Assembly (NCBI RefSeq): GCF_003573695.1
Contig: NW_020621936.1
Location: forward strand, 5,084,001 to 5,148,000
DNA length: 64,000 nt
Source of the DNA: Papaver somniferum
Taxonomy: Eukaryota > Streptophyta > Magnoliopsida > Ranunculales > Papaveraceae
Reading direction: 5' to 3'
Positions 1 through 10,927 of the stretch are shown piece after piece. The stretch's first letter is position 1. Every line of letters begins with the position of its first letter. A model generated the notes under the pieces. The model did no database searches, was not told where the DNA came from, and was given only the letters and a program-made list of their open reading frames with translations. The translations under genes and the position numbers were made by a program.

Positions 1-45
1 TTCAACTAAACCAAAAAGAAGACATCCTAGGCAATAATCAAAAAC

Positions 46-510
46 TCAGTTTTCCTTGATGATTTCATACCTCTGAAATGGTCCATCAAAGTAGGAGTCA
101 CTGATATCCTTGATCATATTGACTGTAGATACACCATGTTCAAAAGTTAGAACATTGAATTTTCGATCAACAATGGGGGCAAAATGACGAGCCTTTGCGC
201 AGTCAAGGATAACTTTCTTCTGATTCCTGATCAAGATATTCTGAGTACCAAGGAATTTTCCATGTCTGTCAATGAGCTGGTTTATCTGCAATTGAAGGTT
301 AACAAGTTCGTTCTTAACTTCATTCTGAACACGAATTAAATCCTCGACAAATTCTTCAATCCAGGAGTTATGTTCTTTCCTTTCCAGCATCTTTTTTAGA
401 ACAAACTCTCGAGCAGAATCACATCCTTTGAGATCCTCCTCAACCATAGGGTTACCTTCTTCTTTGGGAACAGTTTCCATAGAGTTCCTTTCTGAAGAAA
501 AATGAAACAA
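46..510 (-). CDS. Uncharacterised 154-aa ORF, hydrophilic, helix-rich
   Basis: I do not recognise this protein. It is an open frame of 154 codons with an acidic N-terminal third and a long stretch rich in E, K, L and Q (about residues 40-85) that looks helical, possibly coiled coil. In layout (charged start, helical middle, short conserved-looking tail) it resembles the extra ORF at 30144-30503 of Copia element E, so it may be an accessory ORF of an LTR element that begins outside the window; this is inference from composition, not an alignment. No start context or promoter decides between the Met at residue 1 and the one at residue 11. It could also be a chance ORF in repeat-derived DNA. Confidence 0.35.
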   Translation of the reverse strand: MFHFSSERNSMETVPKEEGNPMVEEDLKGCDSAREFVLKKMLERKEHNSWIEEFVEDLIRVQNEVKNELVNLQLQINQLIDRHGKFLGTQNILIRNQKKVILDCAKARHFAPIVDRKFNVLTFEHGVSTVNMIKDISDSYFDGPFQRYEIIKEN

Positions 511-2164
511 TATAAGAGTTATATATGTTTGTGAAAGCCCTGGCTAGAAACCCCAGAGATCCTTGAGGAGACGTGGACGTTCGTGGGCCGACCAAGAGAT
601 AAATGCCCCCAAGATATAATGCTCATAGTGCAGCAAAAATCCTCCATCAAAGTGACAAACAAGAATGAAGCTAGAGAAGAGCATTAGAACAAGATATATA
701 CACACTAGAGAAAATATAGCACAGTACTTGAGTACCCTCAAATCTTCATCCTTGTGTCTCTCAAGTTAGACACAAGGATATACCATTCTGATGCTAGATA
801 GCAGACGGAGACATAGTCTCACCATAGGTTTTGTGAGAGTAGCTGTAATTTTCTCCAGGATATCTTGTTACAGCATTTCTTGTTATTTTACTGCGACTTC
901 CAAAAAAAAAAGTGTGTCTTGTAGTTCTTCTGGGAAACACCGATGAGAAACCTTTCTGATAACAAAGTCTAGGACCTCTAGAAATAAGTTCTCGGGGATT
1001 TTCCGAAATTCGTCTCCACACACTAGACTTAGGTTTACCAGGCTTGTTCTTATAAGCACAGGACATACTTTCATTGGTAGCTCGAGAATTTACAAATGTC
1101 ATGTAATGATTTCTAGAAGAGAGATCATTTTTATAAGATGTTTGGTTTCCTGTGAAAGGGACTTTTACTGCAGCAGTCGTCCGACTATTTACTCCACTGC
1201 TTTGGGTTAAAACCAGATGAAGAAAAGAAGATCGAAGATGGTAAATGGGCATGATGATGCTATGGATTGAGGTCTGGCAGTGCAGATGAGCAGATGGGAG
1301 TGATCGTTTGAGCTAAATAGATAGCAAGATGGGTTCGTGGAAGAAGAGAAATTGAACCAAGAGAAGGAGAGATTGATGTTGTTGGTGGGCACTGCAATTG
1401 AGATGGTTGCAATGGATAATGGTGTTGCAGGAGTGAAATTGTGGCTTGAGCTATTGAAGCAATAGAAATGGTAGAAGGAAGTGAAGACAAAGTGGTTGTC
1501 TGTGTTGGTACTGAGTTAATGGTGGTAGAAGGGAATGAAATTGCAGTGAAGATTAATGGTTTATGGCTTGAAGAGAAGTGTTTCTGCTGTACAGGGATGA
1601 ATGTTTGAAATTGCTTAGATGTATGCTAGGTTCTTATCATGTATGGAGCTGAAAAGTGAGGCCAGAATTTGGCCGGGAAGTCCTCTAAACAGCCAGAACT
1701 CGGCCGGTTTTCCAATCATACGAGTCGAGTCAATGATTCAGATGACTGATCCGTACATCCAACTCAGTAATTCAGCCGACTAAGACCGACTCAGATAAGC
1801 TGACTAAGTAGCTAACTCACTCCTTATTTGACCCTACTGACTGACGGCGACTGTTAGTTTGACAGTTAAGTTTGACGGAATATTCCGTTATCAGAGAAGA
1901 AGGTTCCAGACACCGGTAGCACTATTCCGGTGCCGTTTCAGGCCGGAAAACGGTGGTACCATGATTTCTCCGGCGACCCAAAAATACAGAATTTTGTGTG
2001 AGTTTCTCTCATGGGTGGGAAGAATTCTCTAGACTCATGGATGAAGAATTTGGCTTGAATTTGGAAAGAGAAGATGGAAGATTTGAGAAAGACTTGGCTT
2101 TGGAAGTTGAGCTATAAAGGGAAAGGGATTCTATTCCTAAGAGGATTGCTAGGAAATTGAACCC
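511..2164. other. No supported gene; repeat-derived noncoding DNA
   Basis: An open reverse frame of 152 codons at 794-1252 has no domain I recognise and a low-complexity, serine-rich composition. The stretch 1640-1900 has repeated GACT/GACTGA-type words and resembles in style the stretch 47780-47960 inside a solo LTR, so it is probably LTR-derived. I see no RNA gene or splice-supported coding region. Confidence 0.4.
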
Positions 2165-2172
2165 TATAAATA
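2165..2172 (+). promoter_or_regulatory. TATA-box candidate with pyrimidine-rich leader
   Basis: TATAAATA is followed about 30 bp later by a CA/CT-rich stretch (about 2195-2260), the usual look of a plant TATA promoter and transcript start. No coding region follows directly, so this most likely marks the U3/R boundary of an LTR rather than a host promoter. Confidence 0.35.
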
Positions 2173-3112
2173 GAGAAGTTCTCTACAATACTATTAGACA
2201 TCTCTACACTTTTGCACACCTTTTACACACACAACACTTCTCTTTTCTTTATTCTTTGTGTGAACTCCTTAACATGAGTAGCTAAATTTTCTTATTGATT
2301 GAGGATGAATTCCTAGTTCTTGACATGTTTTGAGTTTTGTTTTAAATCTAGTTTTCACATGATTATCGTTTGTTTTTACTAATAGGAATGTTTATACATT
2401 CATGGTTGATTGATAGGTCGTTTAGGATGCATACTAAATTGATTTGTTAATTGATCTAAAGCTAGTGAAAGTTAGGGGATAAGTAATCGTTTCTTGACTC
2501 TTCACACAAGTAGAAAACACGAGACCTTGCGGAGGGATTCCGTGGAGCAATTGTGTGTGAAAACAACGTTAGCATGTAGACCTTGATCTAAGAGTCTAAC
2601 TACTAATACCAACCTAATAAATTCATGAATCTTAATGCGTTTAACTAAATTACATCTTGAGTGATCTACTACTAGGTGGTTTGGTGAATAGAATCCGGTA
2701 GTCGGGAACTTCCTTATCCGGTGATACAAGGGATTTAGGGGTTTAGCACTGATCTAGCTGCTTTACCTACGGTTGGTGATAATCTATGATTAATAACAAG
2801 TAGATCTACCTAAAAGTATCCCTCTTCTATTTCTCGTGTAGTTTGGTAGTCAGTAGTTGAGTACCGTAATTTATCTATTTTTGCTCGATAGTTGAGTACC
2901 GCAATGCAACCAAATGTCACCGCTTCATATAGCTCAGGACCTCGTAATCTGTACTTTTTTCCTCCATAAGTAGGTTGTTTGAATATGTTCAGTTGGTGCT
3001 GTTATTTTTCCATTGTTTTTTTTAGCCCACCCAAACATGAATTCCTGATTCTGTAGTTGGGTTTCTTGGCTGTTCTTTTAATCATGGTGTTGTTTCATTG
3101 CCCAGGTTAAAA
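2173..3112. other. Noncoding leader or LTR-like DNA left of the CACTA gene
   Basis: No coding frame can be supported. The CACTA left terminus is not visible here, so the boundary between this DNA and the CACTA element cannot be fixed. The duplicated phrase GTTGAGTACCG (about 2856 and 2891) suggests repeat-derived sequence. Confidence 0.35.
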
Positions 3113-5292
3113 ATGGTGAACAATAATGAACAACTAGCTTTAACAACATCATCTTCTGAGGGTACCTATTACTTCTCCCCTTTCTCTTCTTTTTGGACTT
3201 TTACTTCATTAATATCCACAGTTAGATGGGTAGTTTTTGATCCTTTTTATACTTATATATGGAACTTGATTGACTTCGCAATTCTGTGTGCCAGCTGAGA
3301 CTTTGTTAGCGTTATTTTATTGAATTGGTAACTTAAACAGTTAAAATTAGCATTAAGCACTTTTAAGTCAGCAACAATCACAAAACATAATTTAGGTCTG
3401 CAATTTATAATCTTTTTTAGCTAGGTTAATGCAACACTCACAAAAATGAGTATTTAAAGTTTTCTCGTTTTTCAATAACTCAGATCACCTTGTATATGTG
3501 TCGGTAGGTCGATTTGGTAGCTTACTTGGCCCCTTCCTTCTCTAACTAATAGCAGTAGTGTTTGAAAGTTCTTTCTGTTACTTGGAGTCTGAAAACTAAG
3601 TTGAACAACAAATTGTTTTTCATCTTGTTAATCACTTTAGTGTTTACTGGTCTCACTTTTGCATAATATGCCTTGTTATAAAATACATGTAGGGTACCAA
3701 TTTTGTAGTATTCACATTATCTTTATTACCTTCCCATAAAATTGATCTTTTTCACATTTGTAGGCACAACAACAACATCAAGGAACGTGAGGGGCCCGAC
3801 ACGAGGGCTGAAGCTGGATGCATTGATTGCAACTAACAAAGGGAAGCTTTCTGTAAACTTATCCGAATTAGAAGGAAAGCCGGATTGTGAAAACGCTAAT
3901 CCACTCGCAAGCGAGTGTGGGGTGATTGTTCGCTCACTTGCCCCGTTATAATATAAGTCATGGACCAAAATACCTCTGCGCGAGAGAGATGCGTTGATTG
4001 AAAGACTCAAGGTAATGCATTTCTGTTAAGAATACTTCAGTTAGAATTAATAGGTGAATACTAATAAAGTTTTTTTGCAGAATAAATTCATCTTGGACAC
4101 TTCTTTGCCGTTGGTGAAGGAATTCTTAATGAAATCTATGGGCGCAAAGTACTCAAATCGTAGGAATAAAATGTCAATCCATTTTAATTTGTCCTTAGAA
4201 GCTGGAACTTATGAAGAGTCCAAGAAAAAGCCATATAAGACCGTGTCGCTGGAAGATTGGGACTGGTTGTGCGACCACGTGTTTTCCAGTGAAAGTTTCA
4301 AGGTATTGTCTTTATCATCTTCTTCTTTTGGAACATGTTTTTAATTGTCTTTATGTAAGTTGTTAATTTGCTTTTGCTTTATTTAAAATTTGCAGAAGCG
4401 CTCTGCAGCAGGTGCAAAAGCTAGAGAAGCTGTTCCGTTCAACCATTGTGGAGGTTCTAAGTCACATGTGGTCCATAGGGCGGAGGTATGTTCCTTTATG
4501 AATAAGAATATGATTTTCTCTTACAGTGATGTTTGTGCAGATGTATAAATTTTTAAGTCCTTTAGAAGCTTAGGATGGAATATGGAAGGTGATTGTCTAG
4601 TGTTTACTCTTTTTCTGTTGCAGCATCAACTCACTTGTTTTTATTTCCTGTGTAAAACAGAAACGAAAAGCTGGATTGGAGGAAGGTGACATTCAAACAT
4701 TCTATGACACCCATACATCTACCAATAAAGAAACATGCGAAGTTATTTGGATCTCTGATCAAGCTCGCATCAAATGGGTGAGTATAGACAGTATTACTGT
4801 TACAGTTTGTGTTGTATATTTATAAACCAATAGGATTCAGAAACACACCACACCCAATAATTTTTTGTAATTTCTTACTTATACAATTTTATATCACTAG
4901 AATTAACCTACTGGTTTGACATTCTGGTGTAGTTGCTAATTATTCTCTCTATCATGCATCTCTATATAGGAGACGATGAATGAGATAATGCAGCAAGGCA
5001 GCGAAGCGGGAGCTACACCACCCACAGAGCAGAAGTATGTGCTCAGGTTTTAAAGAAAAAGCAAAGACGACGTCGTTCTGCGACCACTGTTTCTAACAAT
5101 GAAGGAATTCATGAAATGCTGCAAGCGCAGGCTGATAGAATTCAAGCTCAGGAAGAGCAAATACGCGCCCAGAATGAGGCCTTCAAAAAGATGAAGGAAG
5201 ACAGCGAAAAGGTCATAAGAAACATGCAGGATATGATGATACGTTCTCTCGGGTTGAACAATATTACCGCTAATGGAACTGAACAACATTAA
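3113..5292 (+). pseudogene. CACTA ORF2 (Transposase_24-like, Ptta/En/Spm), broken
   Basis: Accessory transposase of plant CACTA elements (ORF2), thought to bind element ends. Spliced structure read from GT/AG sites in consistent phase: exons 3113-3161, 3764-4011, 4081-4302, 4396-4485, 4661-4777 and 4970-5292. Exon 2 has the family start (RGPTRGLKLD) and the later IPLRERDALI block; exon 6 ends in a basic patch followed by a Q/E/A-rich coiled coil. Breaks: an in-frame TAA in exon 2 at about 3948-3950, and a shift in exon 6 near 5025-5040 that separates the TMNEIMQQG part from the KKKQRRRRS part (an unrecognised intron there is possible). Codons elsewhere are intact, so inactivation looks recent relative to the CACTA insertion. 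Confidence 0.75.
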
Positions 5293-6350
5293 TGTTTTAG
5301 TCTTAGTATTTTTTTTCTCTTTTCTAGTAATGATGTTTATTTATTGGTAGAGTTTAATTATCAGGATTTTTCTAGTTTAGATTTTGTCTAAACAATTTAT
5401 TTTAATGGAAATTATTTTTATTCAATTTATAATTTATATTATTTATTTAAATGTTTATTTATATTAATTTTTTTTGATATTAAATCTAGGCTAGTCACCA
5501 AAAAAAATGGTGATGAGTTTGGTTTGATGATGGTTCGATGATAAAATAGTTATGGTCTAGCAGTGAACTATTTTTGGAGACTACTATATTTGCAGGTAAA
5601 ATTGTTTCGGAGACGATGAGATTCGTTATTGAAATGACCATACAGAGACAATCCTAATTGATCACTCTACTAGTTTTCAGAGACGACTGAATTTTGCTAT
5701 TGATTTTTTATTTTTTAGAGATGATTAAATTTATCCTGCTGCTAAATCATTATTTCTTCAGAGATAAAAATATTTTGCGGCTAAAACTATTTAGATGAAG
5801 TATTTGTTTCTTCACTATAACTGTATTTTGTGGCGAACGAATTTTGCTGCTAACACTATTTATGTGATGATTTTGTTTCTTCACTATAAGAATATTTTGA
5901 GACGAAAAACTTTCACGGCTAAAACTATTTTTTGTGAAGAATGTGTTTCTTCACAATAAGTATATTTTGAGATGAATAAATTTTGTGGCTAAAATTATTT
6001 TATGTGACAAATTTGTTTCTTCACGATAAGTATATTTCGAGACGAACAAATTTCACGGCTAAAGCTATTTTAAGTGATAAAATATTTTCCTCACCAATAA
6101 TTCCTAGAGTGACAAAATTCTTCATCACAAAATTAGTGAACTGTGTCAATTTTATTTTCTCACAAAAGGAGAGTTTTGGTGGAAAAAAGACTTATGTCGC
6201 TAACTAAAAAATTCGGTGACGATTTCTTAAGGACGTCACATAACACTTTCAACGACTCGCTATAGGTGATGAAACTTTTTGCGCCGCTAAATTCTTTTTG
6301 CAACGAAGAAATTGATTTTCGTGACACAATATTTTACCACTGAAAGTGAC
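5293..6350. repeat. CACTA subterminal repeat region with about five tandem units
   Basis: Between about 5760 and 6100 a unit of roughly 66-72 bp recurs about five times with divergence; each unit contains a TATTTTG-GACGAA phrase, a CGGCTAAAACTATTT phrase and a TTTCTTCACTATAAG phrase. Looser copies continue on both sides. Subterminal repeats next to the terminus are the usual binding region for the CACTA accessory protein. There is no coding sequence. Confidence 0.7.
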
Positions 6351-6363
6351 TTTTCTTGTAGTG
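6351..6363 (+). repeat. CACTA right terminal inverted repeat
   Basis: TTTTCTTGTAGTG matches the inverted form of the canonical CACTACAAGAAAA end. The bases following (ATA) would be the 3-bp target copy, but the left end is not in view to confirm it. Confidence 0.75.
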
Positions 6364-6478
6364 ATAAGACAACTAAAACCTCTTGCTCCTCGTGGGAACG
6401 AACTTAACTACCACCATATTACTTGTTAATTGAGTGGAAAAATATTCATTAATTTGTTGTGGTTACTACACGCATCAT

Positions 6479-6702
6479 CTTCACATACCTTTTTGTTGAT
6501 GAAGTTCCACGGTTCCTTGTGTAGATCTTCGTCGTTGTCGTTGAATCGCCATGAAGTCCTTTAGCTCAACTACATTTTTCCTATCCTAGTCCGAGACTTA
6601 GCTAATAGGCTAGAAATCAAAACTTATAGTTTTGATCACTAACATTGACAAACATGCTTGATATAGCAATGCATGCGAGGTCGACCGAGCTGTGCTCTAA
6701 CA
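6479..6702 (-). mobile_element. Copia LTR fragment (SIRE-like family, first about 220 bp)
   Basis: This stretch matches the beginning of the family LTR (read on the reverse strand, from TGTTAGAGCA inward) as seen at 40720-40943 and 50620-50848. It ends exactly at the LTR terminus at 6702; its other side is broken at about 6479. Confidence 0.8.
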
Positions 6703-6896
6703 ACATGGTATTGTCCTACTTTAACTAGAAGATGGTGAATGAGAGGTTTTTCAATATTTACCCAAAGAAGGACTCATGGCTGGCAGTCTGGGGTGTCATA
6801 TCCTCTACATATTCTAGAGATGTGTCCTACTTTGCTTGCTATCAACCCTAGCATTTCCTCAATACGATGCTCACATTTAGCATTAGAAATAGAAGC

Positions 6897-7415
6897 CTAT
6901 ATCAGAATCTCTTTTACCAAGTCGGTAGAGATTTTCATTCCCTGGAATGCTGATGTTGTTGCAAGCACATTACCAAATGGGTACCAGGGTCCATTAGCTG
7001 AAATCCAGTGAAAATCCTCCTTGTTTCTAAAAGTGATGATAAATAAATTTGGATCTACTTCCCTGATTTGAAATATAATTTGGCTCCCCCAAAAATTATT
7101 CAGTGCACCTCTAACTTCACAATGGTGAAGGATTTCAGTCAAAAAAACCCTAACAAGAGTACTATATTGTTCGATCCCAAAGTCTCTAATAAAATAAGGG
7201 GGAGTAGGTAAAAGACCGACATTGATGTGATTTGCAAGACGTTGAGCTAAAGAAAGACCGCTAAGATGCTTATAGAGATTGAAAGTTTCCCCCGTAGCAG
7301 GATAAGAGGAGGGAGAAGGAGAAAAGCAATGGCAAGGAGAGTAGGAAGAGAAGTGAAGATTAATATAGAGGGTAGAAACAAATCCAAAGAGCATCAAGAC
7401 CAACAAAAACCTCAC
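6897..7415 (-). pseudogene. DUF4283-domain fragment (LINE/retroelement ORF1-like)
   Basis: An open frame of 172 codons. From about residue 50 to the end it matches the DUF4283 pattern of plant retroelement and zinc-knuckle proteins: an L..RL helix, then RGALNNFWG, VDPNLFIITF, NKED and NGPWYPFGNVLA. DUF4283 is typical of plant LINE ORF1-type proteins and usually precedes a CCHC knuckle, which is absent here: the frame stops at 6897. The hydrophobic first 45 residues do not fit the family and are probably not part of the real protein, so the start shown is only that of the open frame. Likely a dead LINE-related fragment; a host DUF4283 gene is possible. Confidence 0.6.
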
Positions 7416-8281
7416 CCGTGAATGATACTGAAATCGAAAAGAGATTCACTGAAAACAAAGCCACTGGAAATTCTGACAGCTTAATAAATTTAAATTTAAC
7501 TAGCACCAAGATACGAGGAAGAAGAGCACTTTTTGACCAAACAATTTGGGGAAAGCCAAATTAAGGGAAACTAGATAAAGGAAACAAACTTTTAGAAGTA
7601 GACTACCAAGGCACAAAGCAACTAGTCACTAGTCAAGCATCAGGGGAGAAACTATGAATATATAACTTCAACCCCTAGACAAACAAAGAAGAATATAATA
7701 CAGTACAAAGTTTTAAGAATCCTACTTTTAAAGGGTCAAATCCTAATCAGGTATTCTCATAAGACAGCTAATGTGACAAAACCATCAAGAGCTATGGGCT
7801 ATCAGTTTAAGGCTTTAAAATAAAATACATATATCCATGCGAATAGGCATCTATGATCTATGGGGTATACACATCACCAAGCAAATAGAGGGAAGAATCG
7901 AGGTTATAAAACTCGGTAACAGAGAAGGAAACATTACAATACAGGTGCATGGCTAGGGATTAAATGGACTAGTACCTAAACTAGTTTTCTAGCAGTACGT
8001 TAATTGTACCCTATGTTAAACGCAATGAACAAACTGATAAGACTAGACATGGAATGCATTAAAACCATGTTAGCAGACATATACCACCCATAGTAAAACT
8101 TATCGCCAACCGAGAAGATAAGATTGGAAAAGATTTCCAAATCTCAATTAGAGAGAAGGTGTATAACAACAAACAAAGATTTAAAGAAATTAGAGAAAAG
8201 GGAAGAAGATAAAGAGAGGCATTAGAAAGAGAGAAGAGGAAAAGATGCACGCAACAGTAAAGGGAGATTTCCTAAGATTAC
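7416..8281. other. No supported gene; upstream region of the next gene
   Basis: AT-rich, without a convincing coding frame (an open reverse frame at 8059-8250 is S/L-rich and not supported). The last part is the promoter side of the gene at 8350. Confidence 0.4.
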
Positions 8282-8289
8282 TATATAAA
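8282..8289 (+). promoter_or_regulatory. TATA box of the 126-aa gene
   Basis: TATATAAA lies 60 bp upstream of the ATG at 8350, and the leader between them is A-rich, typical of a short plant 5' UTR. The ATG context AAAATGAC is favourable for plants. Confidence 0.6.
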
Positions 8290-8349
8290 GGTAGAGTTTG
8301 TAACTAAAATCATCCAAGTAAACATAACAGCAAGTTAGAAATCACCAAA

Positions 8350-8730
8350 ATGACTTGTAATCATGATAATATTCCTGAAGGATCCCCAATCTCCACAACA
8401 AGAGTTATGCGATGCAGGGAGGATCATCTGTATAGAATACATTACTATTTTTGTTATTTGTCTGGCACTGATTTAGTTTTCCATGCAAAACAGCCTAAAT
8501 ATTTAGCATATTGTAATCTGAGGCTCGAGATAAAGAATGCTATGGATGAAGAATTAAGGGCATTCACTGAGAAACAGATCGAGAAGGGACTTCCAATTGA
8601 TGCTGCTATTTTAATTAGCGAGATGCCACCAGGCTTTGAGTATGAATATGCACTCAGGATGAAGGCCAGGTATAATTGGAATAAGGGTAAGGGGAATTAC
8701 ACAGCAGCAGAAGAGGCAGAGGCAAGATGA
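8350..8730 (+). CDS. Unknown 126-aa protein, intact copy of a tandem pair
   Basis: I do not recognise this family. The 126-codon frame is intact, single-exon, and preceded by a TATA box. The best support that it is real is a diverged relative at 9742-10135 that keeps the same protein-level pattern. Shared features in order: a TRVMRCRE motif (about residues 17-24), HYY, a K/NQ-x-YLAYCNL motif (about 50-58), an acidic/basic helix, IEKG-xx-D, an EMP-x-G block (about 93-97) and a basic, aromatic C-terminus. No signal peptide or membrane segment is visible. Four Cys and several His in the first half might bind metal, but the spacing fits no finger I know. It may be a host gene or cargo of the Helitron-like unit ending at 10955. 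Confidence 0.6.
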   Translation: MTCNHDNIPEGSPISTTRVMRCREDHLYRIHYYFCYLSGTDLVFHAKQPKYLAYCNLRLEIKNAMDEELRAFTEKQIEKGLPIDAAILISEMPPGFEYEYALRMKARYNWNKGKGNYTAAEEAEAR

Positions 8731-8945
8731 TAAATAGTGTATTAGCCCAAGAAGGTTATTCAGTAATTTGTCTCTAGATGTTCAGTCAGTAAATCTCTAA
8801 GTTTAGTGTTTGCTTGCTTTATTAGTTGTTCTAGTTATCAAGATGTTAAAAGTTCTGAAAAAGGCCAGTGCTGAAATATGCATATCTTAAATATGTTGTT
8901 ATATTCCTTAAGTAATTTTAATGGTAGTTAAGTTATTTCCATGTT
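8731..8945. other. 3' flank of the 126-aa gene
   Basis: AT-rich, with no coding sequence; probably the 3' UTR and the site into which the MITE inserted. Confidence 0.4.
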
Positions 8946-8954
8946 TAAGTTATA

Positions 8955-9332
8955 GGGATGAGATCCGTTGTCATGGTTATATTGACATAATCTTCACATT
9001 TTAGCGTCATTTTTTCTACTGAGCCCAACTAGCAATGAGTATGAAGCTAATTTTTTGGTGACGTGTTCCCAAATAAAACTCTACATTCCTACCAAAAATG
9101 AGCATATTCTGAAATACGAAACTTCATCATCCACAAATTTATTCAACTGTTAATCTTCAGCCGTTAATATTCAAAATCGTAGATGATAATTTTACACATC
9201 TCGGAATGCTCTCATTTTTTGTTAGAATGTAGAGACTTATAAGAAGAACATGTCACCAAAAAATTAGCTTCAAATTTATTGCCGGTTGGGATCAGTAAAA
9301 AAAACTATAACCATGCCAACGGATCCTACCCC
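8955..9332. mobile_element. Mutator-like MITE with long inverted repeats
   Basis: The 378-bp unit is a long inverted repeat: its left part (GGGATGAGATCCGTTG, then CATGGTTATA, then AAGCTAATTTTTTGGTGAC) recurs in reverse complement at its right end. It is flanked by perfect 9-bp direct copies of TAAGTTATA at 8946-8954 and 9333-9341. A 9-bp target duplication plus long inverted repeats and no ORF identifies a MULE-derived MITE. Confidence 0.88.
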
Positions 9333-9341
9333 TAAGTTATA

Positions 9342-9741
9342 TTGCATATCTATTCCATCTAAGCAAACCATCCTGACCCCTAAAATTATTACCAATGGAC
9401 TCCAAATACGTTTTATTGTAACAAATTTTAATTTACTTTAGACTAAACAAAGGAAAGCAGAAGGAACTAAGATATTGAAAGTCTATGCCATAAAGGCAAA
9501 TCTAAAAAAAAAAAAATCATGAAAACAGTATCAGATTTACTAGGTGCAAAGAATCTAGTAATTTAACAGCCTAGCCGAAGCGACACCGACGATGAGTTAA
9601 GAGAGGAGATAAGAATACCATTAATGCTTTTTAATTAGTCCTCAAAACAGGGTTTAAAAACCCACATAGGAGCAAGAATTTAACAAGTTACAAAGAAGAA
9701 AGAAAGGAAGAGCAAGCAAATAGGAAGATCTAAAAACCAAA
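9342..9741. other. Spacer upstream of the second gene copy
   Basis: AT-rich; no gene seen. A purine-rich leader (about 9690-9735) precedes the second copy. The TATA box seen upstream of the first copy is not clearly kept. Confidence 0.4.
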
Positions 9742-10135
9742 ATATTTTGTAATCATAAACCAGTTCCAAAAGATGCATTAGGATCCTCTACCAGGGTTAT
9801 GCGATGCAGGGAGAATCATCTCCATATGATTCACTATTACAAATGTTCCAACTATTGCAAAGAAGCATTCCTTCATCCTAATCAAGCTCAGTATTTGGCT
9901 TATTGTAATCTTAACAAAGAAGAGAGAGAAACTTTGCTCCTGCGCTAAACGGATAATTCAGTTCAAGATAGAGAAAGGAATATCATTGGATACTCAGATT
10001 TATCTTAATGAAATGCCATATGGTTCTGATTATGCTTATGTGCAGAAAAGAGAGAGACGATATCTACATAAACGAGGAAAACATCACTATGAGGAGATGG
10101 AAAAGAAAAATGCAGAGGAGGGGATCGAGTATTAG
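9742..10135 (+). pseudogene. Second copy of the 126-aa gene: start lost, frameshifted
   Basis: Protein-level relative of 8350-8730. The ATG has become ATA (9742-9744) in otherwise matching context, so the copy lacks its start. From the third codon the frame reads through TRVMRCRE, HYY and YLAYCNL as in the first copy, runs into a TAA near 9946, and continues in another frame with IEKG, LNEMP, a YVQKRERRY block and a basic end, closing at TAG 10133-10135. A single indel near 9935-9945 accounts for the shift. Nucleotide divergence between copies is high, so the duplication is old while the protein pattern persisted. Confidence 0.7.
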
Positions 10136-10927
10136 AAAAACTAAAAAATATCTACCCTTCAATTTCCTACATTTAAGTTTTAATAAGTTCAATGATTTAT
10201 CATTTGTAATCTAAGTTACTTTTAAAAGATATTAGTAAATTTATATTAATTTCCAATGACAATCTAAGGAAAAGACCAAGAAATTTAAATTCAAAACAAG
10301 GAAGATAAATATGTTACTGAAATGCAATGATATTAATAGAAATATGAGAGTGCAGATGATTTTGTTGTTTGAAAAAACGGTTTAAATAACTCAGCCAAGA
10401 TCCAATTTTAGGAAGAAAGACGAATTTTAATGAAAGTCCCCACAGTCTCCGGTTTCATTAAGACCAGTAGAAAAATATTTGATCACTTCTAAATTAGCAC
10501 TTATCATACCTCCCGTCACTAAGTCTCCCATAGATTAGGAATCGACACAAGCAGGGATGACTACTCGCAGGACATTGTTGAGAGATTAGCAGAAAATTGA
10601 GGAAGAAGATGATAAAAATAGCCGTTAGAATAAGGAAGAGAGGAGAGAAGGCAGAGAAGAGAGAGAAAATAGGGAAGACTCACATTACTCCTGTGAGCTT
10701 TCCTCGGCGTAGAATGTATCTCAAGTCACCTTGAATGAAATAAAACATTGAAATCACTTCCGGAATTCCGGGTTAATAGATTTGTAGCTCAAACAAAAAA
10801 ATAAAATAAATTAACATTTGTGGTATATGGGGTTCCTCCTGGAAAAATGGATCAATAATAACCTTATGAATTGTCTACGAAGTATAAAAAAACAACTATA
10901 CAACACATTTTGATTGATGATATTGAG
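10136..10927. other. AT-rich spacer, no gene seen
   Basis: No frame with recognisable composition. The last 150 bp are strongly AT-rich and lead into the hairpin at 10928, as expected for the 3' part of a Helitron. Confidence 0.4.

Larger units (their letters stand above)
3113..6363 (+). mobile_element. CACTA (En/Spm) DNA transposon, right-hand part
   Basis: The part has a multi-exon ORF2-type transposase gene, about 1 kb of subterminal repeats, and at 6351-6363 the word TTTTCTTGTAGTG, the reverse complement of the CACTACAAGAAAA terminus of many plant CACTA elements. No matching left terminus and no TNP2-type (Transposase_21) gene occur upstream in the window, so the element is truncated on the left or its left part lies beyond the window. 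The left limit given is only the first coding base. Confidence 0.75.

Noticed and set aside
6739..7011. 90-aa forward ORF overlapping the DUF4283 fragment
   Set aside because: Antisense shadow; the reverse frame carries the recognisable domain.
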